Shown: piece by piece, positions 1 through 5,959 of the stretch
How the letters are laid out: every line of letters starts with the position of its first letter
Position numbering within the stretch: the stretch's first letter is position 1
Source: Alphaproteobacteria bacterium
GTDB lineage: Bacteria; Pseudomonadota; Alphaproteobacteria; Sphingomonadales; Emcibacteraceae
NCBI GenBank assembly: GCA_030432815.1
Contig: JAUILB010000177.1
Coordinates: forward strand, 1 to 6,263
DNA: 6,263 nt
Direction of reading: 5' to 3'
Notes under the pieces: model-generated
Databases searched by the model: none
The model's input: the letters and a program-made list of their open reading frames with translations, nothing else
What the model was told of the DNA's origin: nothing
Position numbers and translations under genes: made by a program

Positions 1-552
1 CATGTCAGTCCAGGCAACAGCAATAAACCCTCCAATAACACTGTAAATAACTACAATTAAAAACCCGACAACTGCCCCGGTGTGATAATCCCACTCAAGA
101 AACCTTTCAAAGGCCGATCCCGTCGCATCAATTTGCGCACTTATATAAATAAGAATAAAAGCTGCCAATGAAATCGATGCAACAAGCCTGAGTGTATGAT
201 TTGTAACGCGAAACCGACTTACCAGATAATCTGTCATCGTGATGCTGTCATATTTATCGGTAAGTTTCTTGTATCTTTCCGCCATAAGAAACCAGGCAAC
301 CCAGACCCCGAACAATTCGCCAACCACAATCCAATAGGCGCTGAAGCCAACCATTGCCCCCATTCCGGTTACACCAAGCAACAGCCATGCACTTTCCCCT
401 GTTGCCTGCGCTGAAAAAGCAGCAACCCAATACCCAAGCGTTTTGTTCCCGGTGATATATCCCCGTATATCCCTTACACGTTTGGCTGCAAACATGCTAA
501 GTAATATCAACACTATTAAATATATTAACAGCATTGAATATTTTTCGATCAT
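1..552 (-). CDS. Sodium:solute symporter (SSF family, PutP-like), N-terminal part, cut by left edge
   Basis: Reading the minus strand from the ATG at 552 gives 184 open codons that continue past base 1. The N-terminus (MIEKYSMLLIY) leads into a membrane helix at about residues 5-23. A second helix follows at 40-60 and carries TGESAWLLLG at 51-60, the SSF TM1 sodium-site segment. Further hydrophobic stretches lie at about 62-91, 120-140 and 158-180. AQIDATGSAFE (139-149) and GGFIAVAWTD (174-183) match the signature region of sodium/proline symporters; E. coli PutP has GGFLAVSWTD. The family uses the sodium gradient to import proline, pantothenate, sugars or other small solutes at the inner membrane, and the substrate cannot be told from this fragment. 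At the position of PutP Asp55 there is Gly52, followed by Glu53, while PutP Ser57 is kept as Ser54. The start is supported by AGGGGA 8 nt upstream. The full family length is about 480-600 residues, so roughly a third is visible. It is divergent from the SLC13 gene. Confidence 0.9.
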   Translation of the reverse strand, partial: MIEKYSMLLIYLIVLILLSMFAAKRVRDIRGYITGNKTLGYWVAAFSAQATGESAWLLLGVTGMGAMVGFSAYWIVVGELFGVWVAWFLMAERYKKLTDKYDSITMTDYLVSRFRVTNHTLRLVASISLAAFILIYISAQIDATGSAFERFLEWDYHTGAVVGFLIVVIYSVIGGFIAVAWTDM

Positions 553-560
553 AAACCTTG

Positions 561-566
561 TCCCCT
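561..566 (-). promoter_or_regulatory. Ribosome binding site of the SSF symporter
   Basis: The minus strand reads AGGGGA, then 8 nt, then ATG at 552. A second, closer AAGG lies only 3 nt from the ATG. This supports Met1 over Met7, which has no purine-rich site in front of it. Confidence 0.6.
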
Positions 567-678
567 ACTGCTTGCGTGGTCTAAGCTTAACGTCCCATTT
601 TTTTGTTTTATTTTTATTGTTAGTACCCTAGCATTATTTTTACAGATTTATAGGGAAATATTTATTTGATAAAGAAAC

Positions 679-684
679 AAGGGG
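679..684 (+). promoter_or_regulatory. Ribosome binding site that decides the GTG start of the SLC13 permease
   Basis: AAGGGG lies 6 nt before the GTG at 691. No ATG occurs in frame until codon 35, which would remove the first membrane helix, so this strong site fixes the GTG as the start. Confidence 0.75.
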
Positions 685-690
685 AAATTA

Positions 691-2469
691 GTGACCGAAG
701 AACAATTAAGTATTGTTTTTATTCTGACCGGAGTATTTATTTTTTTTCTGTGGGGCCGCTGGCGTTATGACGTTGTAGCCTTCAGCGCGTTAATGGTAAG
801 TGTAATTGTAGGCGTTATCACACCTGAAAATGCGTTTAGTGGATTTTCTCATCCCGCTGTAATAACTGTGGCTGCCGTTCTTGTTATAAGTGCCGGTCTT
901 GCCGTTTCAGGTGTTATTGACCAAATTGCACATATTGTTGTGCCGCCTGTAAAAAACCTGTTTTTACAGATTTCCATCATGTCCGGCTTTTCTGCTGTAT
1001 TGTCCGCCATGATGAATAATGTAGCGGCACTCGCATTACTAATGCCCGCAACTATTGATAGCGCGAAGAAGGCTGACAGATCTCCTGCTCTTCTGCTTAT
1101 GCCGCTTTCATTCGGGTCAATCCTGGGGGGATTAATCACCCTTATCGGCACACCGCCAAACATTGTTATTGCCCATTACCGTGAAACGGTCGCAGGAGAA
1201 CCGTTTTCAATGTTTGATTTTTCACCTGTTGGTGCTGTTGTTGCTATTGTGGGTGTTATATTTTTGGGGCTCGTTGGTTGGCGCCTTTTGCCCAAAGACA
1301 GACAAGCAAAGTCCGCTACGGATGATCTTTATGACATCGATGATTATGTCGCGGAAGTTCTTGTTTCGGAAGGATCAAGTGCTATTGGACAAACCGTTAA
1401 GGATATTGATGACATCGCTGACAGCTGTGATGTTCGTGTTGCGGGCTTAATAAGAAACGGAAAACGTATATTACGCCTTAGTCGTACCCGGATCATCGAA
1501 GAAAAAGACATACTCATTCTTAAAACCGGACCAAAAGGACTTGATGAATTTGCCCATAAACTTGGACTTGAAATAAAGGGCGGTGATTATGATAAGTCAT
1601 TATTTTCAAATGCAGACGTAGCCCTGCAAGAAGCCGTTGTTTCCGCAGATAGCAGGATTATAGGTAGGAAAATTGGGGAAATTAGACTTAAATCCAGATC
1701 TGCGCTTAACCTTTTAGGAGTATCCCGCCAGGGCGAAAGCATCAACCATGCGCTTCATAAACTTGTATTTCATGCAGGGGATGTTTTACTGCTTCAAGGT
1801 GATAATGACAGCATGTCCAAATCCATGGACCGGTTAGGGCTTCTGCCGCTAGCTCAACGTGGTATCGCGATTGGAAAGCGCCGTCATGCATGGATTGCTA
1901 TTTTACTGCTTGCCGGGGCCATCGGGGCCGCTGCAACAGGGATCACAGGGCTTACTATTTCACTGGCTATTGCGGCGCTAGGTATGGTGCTTTTCAATAT
2001 TATTCCGCTTCGTGATCTTTATAACACAATAGATTGGCCGGTTATCGTTCTTGTGGGATCAATGATACCCATCGGCGGTGCACTTGAAACAACAGGTACA
2101 ACAGATTTGATAGCAGCGGGTATATTAAACCTGTCTGAAGGATATTCGGCCTTTTTTGTCCTTGCAGTTCTTTTTATCGTTACAATGACATTATCGGATT
2201 TAATGAATAATGTAGCTACCGCTGTCATGATGGCGCCGATTGCCGTGAGCATGGCAAACAGTTTAAACGCAAACCCTGATAGCTTCCTGATGGCCGTGGC
2301 TGTATCAAGTTCATGCGCGTTCCTGACCCCAATCGGTCATAAAAATAATGCTCTGATTATGGGGCCAGGTGGGTATAAATTCGGTGATTACTGGCGTATG
2401 GGCCTGCCGCTTGAGGTTATAATCACACTCGTGGCACTGCCGATGATTGCTCTGGTTTGGCCGCTTTAG
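691..2469 (+). CDS. SLC13/DASS-type permease with two internal RCK_C (TrkA_C) domains
   Basis: This is a 592-residue inner-membrane secondary transporter of the divalent anion:sodium symporter type, with the same layout as E. coli YfbS and algal/cyanobacterial SLT sulfate transporters. The N-terminal membrane half (about 5-200) contains MMNNVAALALLMP (107-119) and LIGTPPN (151-157). The C-terminal membrane half (about 398-590) repeats the pattern with LMNNVAT (504-510) and TPIGHKNN (546-553), as expected for the inverted-repeat fold, in which these Asn/Pro/Gly hairpins form the ion and anion site. Between them lie two soluble RCK_C modules, about 217-289 (starts AEVLVSEGSSAIGQTVKDI) and about 309-383 (starts ALQEAVVSADSRIIGRKIGEI). 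In this family these are presumed regulatory or ligand-binding domains. The substrate cannot be read from sequence: sulfate, another divalent anion or a dicarboxylate are all possible. A neighbouring rhodanese gives a weak hint of sulfur. The GTG start has a good ribosome binding site. The 3' end overlaps the convergent rhodanese gene by 4 bp. Confidence 0.92.
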   Translation: MTEEQLSIVFILTGVFIFFLWGRWRYDVVAFSALMVSVIVGVITPENAFSGFSHPAVITVAAVLVISAGLAVSGVIDQIAHIVVPPVKNLFLQISIMSGFSAVLSAMMNNVAALALLMPATIDSAKKADRSPALLLMPLSFGSILGGLITLIGTPPNIVIAHYRETVAGEPFSMFDFSPVGAVVAIVGVIFLGLVGWRLLPKDRQAKSATDDLYDIDDYVAEVLVSEGSSAIGQTVKDIDDIADSCDVRVAGLIRNGKRILRLSRTRIIEEKDILILKTGPKGLDEFAHKLGLEIKGGDYDKSLFSNADVALQEAVVSADSRIIGRKIGEIRLKSRSALNLLGVSRQGESINHALHKLVFHAGDVLLLQGDNDSMSKSMDRLGLLPLAQRGIAIGKRRHAWIAILLLAGAIGAAATGITGLTISLAIAALGMVLFNIIPLRDLYNTIDWPVIVLVGSMIPIGGALETTGTTDLIAAGILNLSEGYSAFFVLAVLFIVTMTLSDLMNNVATAVMMAPIAVSMANSLNANPDSFLMAVAVSSSCAFLTPIGHKNNALIMGPGGYKFGDYWRMGLPLEVIITLVALPMIALVWPL

Positions 2470-4016
2470 GGACGAAGTGGGTTTAAGGACCGTTTTTCCT
2501 GATCATCCATTTGATCAAGCAGACCCGTTTCCCAACGAAGATATTCGCGTGCATGATCCATATTACCGCTATGACGTTCATGTGTATGAAACAGAAAATC
2601 AATTCGGTCTTCGTCAGGCGGGCTGTCCGGTGTTGATACCAGATTAAGCCCTGCCTGCTTCCAATCTTCGGGTTCCGTCAGGGAAATGGCCCCTTTTCCA
2701 CCCAAATCCTTTAAAGCGTAAGTCGCCGTCAGAAGTTCGGATGCAATGATAATAATATCCCCTTTTACGTTGACCTCTTCCAGTTTTGGTCTTATGGACC
2801 ATTGAGCACCATCAATATGTAATTCACGGTAGTCCTGACTTGAACGGATATCGATTATGGTTACCGGATTTGTCATTTTCTGTTTTATCTCATGTGCATT
2901 GATCAAATCTATACCTGAAACATCAATTTCATATTCTTCGATCCGGACAAGTTCTGTTACTGACGCAGGATCAAGTAATACGGCATCATGTCCCATTCCC
3001 TTAAGCCAAATCGCCGTTATCGCGGCACGGATTTTGTGTTGATCAAATAATACTATCCGTGCATTTCGGGTCGCAAACCATTGATCTGTCGCCTGTACAA
3101 GCTGCCCGCCTGGCGCATGTCTGAAACCATCCGGATGACCGGAATCAAATTCTTCGGCAGTTCGGATATCAAACATAAAGGTTGTTCTATCTTCCTTTTT
3201 CCATGCGGAAAGCTGCTCTGCATCTATAACCTGCAAATGATATTTTTGGATAAGTTCATCCGCTTTGGCTTCGGCAGATGCAACCACATCTTCCGGCAAC
3301 TCATGCGGAAATGTTCTTGTTGCGCCGTGTTCAAGTTCAAAACCGGCAAGCTTCCATCCCATTGTACCATTTTCAAGTGCATATATTTTGTTGGGCAGAC
3401 CCAGCAAATTTAATGCTTGCGCACCTATCAGGCTTCTGGTCCGGCCAGCACAATTGACAATAATGTCCTGATCAGGGCGTGCCATCATCGCCTGATAACG
3501 AAGCCCCAGTTCCGCATTTGGACAAGACGTTGATGTGGGAATTGTCATGCGGTTGAATTCTTCAGGCGTACGTCCGTCCAGAAGCAAAAAATTATCATCA
3601 CCCGCATCCATTCGTGCTTTAAGTTCTTTTGCGCTGATGGATTTTGTACCTAGTTCATGTTCAACCACTTCGCCAAATGATTTGGATGGTGCGCTTATCC
3701 CTTCATAAAGGGCATAGCCCGCAGCCTTCCATTCACCAATACCGCCTTGGACCACCAGAACGTCTGTGTATCCTTTTTCTTCCAACCATGAAGCCGCCTT
3801 TTCACTGACGCCGTCACCATTATCAATTAACGCGATCGTTGTCCCCAAGCGCGGCACATAAAGGCCAATTCGCGCTTCGAGAATACTGTAAGGGACATGC
3901 GATACGAAAAAAGGATGCCCCTTGCCGTAGTCCGCATTTTCGCGAATATCGATAAATGCAATTTCAGCATCACCTGAAAGAAGGGCTTTAACCTCCTGAA
4001 CGGATTGGTATTTCAT
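2466..4016 (-). CDS. Four-domain rhodanese-like protein, one catalytic domain
   Basis: The 516-residue protein has no signal peptide or membrane helix, so it is probably cytoplasmic. Four rhodanese-like modules run in tandem at about 1-105, 125-228, 262-360 and 372-460. Each opens with an acidic FIDIR/LLDGR/MFDIR/IIDIR strand (21-25, 145-149, 281-285, 387-391) and is followed by a loop where the active Cys normally sits. Only domain 2 has it: Cys189 in NCAGRTRS (188-195), a six-residue CAGRTR loop typical of persulfide-carrying sulfurtransferases. Domains 1, 3 and 4 have IDNGDG, FDQHKI and IASELL there. The only other Cys is Cys165. The charged C-terminal tail (about 470-510) includes HTHERHSGNMDHAREYLRWE. 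The family is annotated as a rhodanese-related sulfurtransferase that moves sulfane sulfur; the acceptor is unknown. The gene starts 3 nt after the stop of the TPR lipoprotein gene, with AAAAGG 6 nt before the ATG, so it is probably the last gene of that operon. Confidence 0.9.
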   Translation of the reverse strand: MKYQSVQEVKALLSGDAEIAFIDIRENADYGKGHPFFVSHVPYSILEARIGLYVPRLGTTIALIDNGDGVSEKAASWLEEKGYTDVLVVQGGIGEWKAAGYALYEGISAPSKSFGEVVEHELGTKSISAKELKARMDAGDDNFLLLDGRTPEEFNRMTIPTSTSCPNAELGLRYQAMMARPDQDIIVNCAGRTRSLIGAQALNLLGLPNKIYALENGTMGWKLAGFELEHGATRTFPHELPEDVVASAEAKADELIQKYHLQVIDAEQLSAWKKEDRTTFMFDIRTAEEFDSGHPDGFRHAPGGQLVQATDQWFATRNARIVLFDQHKIRAAITAIWLKGMGHDAVLLDPASVTELVRIEEYEIDVSGIDLINAHEIKQKMTNPVTIIDIRSSQDYRELHIDGAQWSIRPKLEEVNVKGDIIIIASELLTATYALKDLGGKGAISLTEPEDWKQAGLNLVSTPDSPPDEDRIDFLFHTHERHSGNMDHAREYLRWETGLLDQMDDQEKRSLNPLRP

Positions 4017-4019
4017 TTC

Positions 4020-4997
4020 TTACCTTTTGCTTAAGTCAACCTCTGCTGCAATAAAACCAAAGGCAGACCAGCTGCTGGTATTCATAAAGCGTTCCATCAA
4101 GTCATAGGCCCTTTCAGTCTCACCGTTATAAAGAAACCAGTTGGCAACACCATATGCAATTGCGGCACCGCTGGGGTCATTGGGATCAATATTAACGAGT
4201 TCTGCCGGTGGAATTTCCCCTTTATACATAAGGGTCAGATTATGATAAGACATATTTTCGACGATAGTCATATCCTTATGAATATTCTGCACTGATGCTT
4301 GCGCAGCTTCTTCATTACCCATACGACGATGGATCATATAAATCCAGTGTCCCGTGGAAACAATATTATCATCGTTAAGTCCGAGATCTTGCCCCGCTTT
4401 GAAAGCGGCCAGCGCCTTTTCCCAGTCCTGCTTCAAATAATATGAAAGCCCCAAGTGGTAATAAATATTGCTGTGCGTTGTTGTCAGGTAAATACCCTGC
4501 GGGTTTGGAGCACCATCCGGTTCGATTTTATCTTCTGTACCCTGAATTAGTTTTTCTGCCATTTCATAATCGGCAACAGCACGATCAATTTCTCTGATGC
4601 TGATGTAACGGTGCCCCCGATGACGATACATACGCGCGTCCTCCGGATGTTTTTCAATACCTTCGGTAAATATTTCAATGGCACGACGATAATCACCCGT
4701 ATAGGCCACACGGCGTCCATACCAGATTATATTCATTGCATCATCTGGATCAGCATCATAGTTTGCTTTAGCTTCTGCAAGATTATCAAGCAATGCCTGA
4801 CTTGGTTCTGCAGGATATAATGGCTTGCCAAGTAATGACATTGCCTGCGCGCCATCAGGAACCATCGGTAAGATACCTGATTCCGTTACCATTTCATCAG
4901 ATTGTCCCATATCTTCTGATGTTTGTTGGTCTTCCGCTGAGCAGGCTGACAAAAGAATTGATGCTGCTGCCAATAGAATAAATTTTAAATTTTTCAT
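4020..4997 (-). CDS. TPR-repeat lipoprotein (paralogue 1 of the array)
   Basis: This 325-residue protein is of unknown function. The N-terminus MKNLKFILLAAASILLSACS is a lipoprotein signal peptide with lipobox LSAC (16-19), so the mature protein should be lipidated on Cys19. Ser at +2 favours transport to the outer membrane if enterobacterial sorting rules apply. An acidic linker (about 20-40) precedes ILPMVPDGAQAMSLLGKPL (42-60), shared with the next paralogue. TPR-like helical pairs follow at about 86-119 (WYGRRVAYTGDYRRAIEIF), 120-153 (YRHRGHRYISIREIDRAVADY), 180-213 (YYHLGLSYYLKQDWEKALAAF) and 215-245. A conserved C-terminal module holds YGVANWFLYNG and AFGFIAAEVDL. TPRs generally bind proteins or peptides; no enzyme motif is visible. 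The frame is open for 21 codons upstream, but Met at 4997 is chosen because it gives the signal peptide and has AAGGGA 4 nt in front. The gene starts 8 nt after the upstream paralogue ends. Confidence 0.85.
   Translation of the reverse strand: MKNLKFILLAAASILLSACSAEDQQTSEDMGQSDEMVTESGILPMVPDGAQAMSLLGKPLYPAEPSQALLDNLAEAKANYDADPDDAMNIIWYGRRVAYTGDYRRAIEIFTEGIEKHPEDARMYRHRGHRYISIREIDRAVADYEMAEKLIQGTEDKIEPDGAPNPQGIYLTTTHSNIYYHLGLSYYLKQDWEKALAAFKAGQDLGLNDDNIVSTGHWIYMIHRRMGNEEAAQASVQNIHKDMTIVENMSYHNLTLMYKGEIPPAELVNIDPNDPSGAAIAYGVANWFLYNGETERAYDLMERFMNTSSWSAFGFIAAEVDLSKR
4023..4028 (-). promoter_or_regulatory. Ribosome binding site of the rhodanese gene, inside the end of the upstream gene
   Basis: The minus strand reads AAAAGG, TAA, GAA, ATG. 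The ribosome binding site is made of the last sense codons (Lys-Arg) of the TPR lipoprotein gene and is followed at once by that gene's stop. A ribosome ending there covers the next start, which suggests coupled translation. Confidence 0.7.
4126..4154. repeat. 29-bp perfect direct repeat within TPR paralogue 1 (mate at 6074-6102)
   Basis: The 29 bases at 4126-4154 are identical to those at 6074-6102. Both encode the GVANWFLYNG region of the C-terminal module. The equivalent part of paralogue 2 (about 5131-5159) is similar but has several mismatches. This is a trace of gene duplication, or of later exchange between copies 1 and 3, and not a mobile or regulatory repeat. Confidence 0.7.
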
Positions 4998-5001
4998 AAT
5001 G

Positions 5002-5007
5002 TCCCTT
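5002..5007 (-). promoter_or_regulatory. Ribosome binding site of the TPR lipoprotein gene, overlapping the upstream stop codon
   Basis: The minus strand reads TAAGGGACATTATG. The AAGGGA shares two bases with the TAA stop of the preceding gene and sits 4 nt before the ATG at 4997. It favours this start over the in-frame ATG at 5060, which would remove a recognisable N-terminal signal peptide. Confidence 0.7.
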
Positions 5008-5959
5008 ATTTTCTCATTTTCAAATCTGCTTCCGCAGCAATAAATCCGAATGCTCCCCATCCATATCCGGAAAAATCAGATGGTTGTGCAATTTCATTCA
5101 TCATATCAAAAGCACGCTCTCTGTCACCATTATAAAGATACCAGTTTGCTATTCCATAGGTAAAAGCAGAACTTCTATTTTCTACTGCAGTATTTTGCCA
5201 GAGTTCATCAACCTTTATCTTGCCTTTATAAAGATCAATAAGCTGAAGATAGGCCTGACTTTCATATACGGCAATATCATCAGGTATTGTCGCCACAGTC
5301 GCCTGCGCTTCCTGTTCTCTTCCCAATCTTCTGAGGGTCATATAATTCCAGTGACTGAACGAAACCTCCATATCATTATTCACATGCAGGTCCTTACCAT
5401 TTTGGAATGCTATATGCGCATTTTCAAAATCCTGGGTAAAATAATAGGCAAGCCCAAGATGATACCAGATCGTGCTGTGACGGGTATAAATCGGAATATT
5501 CGCTGCATTGGGTGCGCCGTCCGGCTCTATACTGTCTTCACGACCTTCAATTAACATCGCACCTTTTTTACAATCAGCCAGAGCCCGATCAAATTCACGG
5601 ATTGTCAGATATCTGTGGCAGCGATGACGATAAAGTCTTGATTCTTCCGGGTATATTTCCATACCTCGTGAAAATATTTTTATCGCTCCCCGGTAATCAC
5701 CTGCATAGGCAAGCTTTCTGCCATACCAGATAAGATAATCCAGATTATCCGGATCACGATCATAATCAGCTTTTGCCGCTTCCCTGTTGGCTACCAAATC
5801 TTCGGAAGGTTCGGGCATGGAAAGCGGCACATCGAATAATGAAATTGCCTGTATACCATCACCTACAACAGGCAATATGTTATTTGTCATTTGGTCTTGT
5901 GCATGTGATACAGTCATCAGACAAATAAAAAACACACCTGTTTTAAGAAATGCATTCAT
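5006..5959 (-). CDS. Secreted TPR-repeat protein (paralogue 2 of the array)
   Basis: This 317-residue protein is of unknown function. It begins with a Sec signal peptide (MNAFLKTGVFFICLMTVSHA); the likely signal peptidase I site follows Ala20 (SHA before QDQ). With no lipobox, the mature protein should be soluble in the periplasm, unlike its lipidated neighbour. It shares the N-terminal ILPVVGDGIQAISLFDVPL (28-46) and TPR-like pairs at about 72-105 (WYGRKLAYAGDYRGAIKIF), 106-139 (YRHRCHRYLTIREFDRALADC) and 165-200 (WYHLGLAYYFTQDFENAHIAF). It also shares the C-terminal module with YGIANWYLYNG and GAFGFIAAEADL. It differs from paralogue 1 by Cys at 114 and 130 and by a few extra residues before WGAFGF. 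These are the only cysteines of the mature chain. Its ATG overlaps the upstream gene's TGA (ATGA), with AGGGA 9 nt upstream, which points to coupled translation. Confidence 0.85.
   Translation of the reverse strand: MNAFLKTGVFFICLMTVSHAQDQMTNNILPVVGDGIQAISLFDVPLSMPEPSEDLVANREAAKADYDRDPDNLDYLIWYGRKLAYAGDYRGAIKIFSRGMEIYPEESRLYRHRCHRYLTIREFDRALADCKKGAMLIEGREDSIEPDGAPNAANIPIYTRHSTIWYHLGLAYYFTQDFENAHIAFQNGKDLHVNNDMEVSFSHWNYMTLRRLGREQEAQATVATIPDDIAVYESQAYLQLIDLYKGKIKVDELWQNTAVENRSSAFTYGIANWYLYNGDRERAFDMMNEIAQPSDFSGYGWGAFGFIAAEADLKMRK

Larger units (their letters stand above)
553..690. promoter_or_regulatory. Divergent promoter region between the two transporter genes
   Basis: This 138-bp gap is very AT-rich (T-runs around 599-620) and separates two genes that point away from each other, so it must hold promoters for both unless other transcripts enter. 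On the plus strand a possible -35 TTGTTA lies at 617-622, but the hexamer at -10 spacing (about 641-646, TACAGA) is poor. On the minus strand AT-rich -10-like hexamers exist with no convincing -35. The only inverted repeat noticed is CCCTA (626-630) with TAGGG (651-655), too short and widely spaced to call an operator. The role comes from gene layout and base composition; no specific binding site is claimed. Confidence 0.45.

Noticed and set aside
196..631. Two short plus-strand open frames (196-414 and 443-631).
   Set aside because: The first, and most of the second, are antisense to the SSF symporter, which has clear family motifs on the minus strand. Neither product has recognisable features.
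626..655. Inverted repeat CCCTA...TAGGG as an operator or terminator.
   Set aside because: The arms are only 5 bp with a 20-bp AT-rich spacer and no extended symmetry, so this is expected by chance.
849..1163. A 104-codon minus-strand open frame.
   Set aside because: It is the reverse shadow of the first membrane half of the SLC13 permease, covering its MNN and GTPPN motifs.
3081..3471. Plus-strand open frames of 110 and 68 codons.
   Set aside because: Both are antisense to rhodanese domains 2 and 3, whose frame is fixed by the CAGRTR loop and the repeated domain pattern.
4998..5060. A longer N-terminus for the TPR lipoprotein, starting at an ATG at 5060.
   Set aside because: It would place 21 residues before the signal peptide and bury the lipobox, and it would overlap the upstream gene by 55 bp. 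The ATG at 4997 has AAGGGA in front and yields a proper lipoprotein signal.
5084..5554. A 156-codon open frame on the plus strand.
   Set aside because: It lies wholly antisense to TPR paralogue 2, whose homology to its neighbours and signal peptide prove the minus-strand frame. The plus-strand product shows no recognisable domain.
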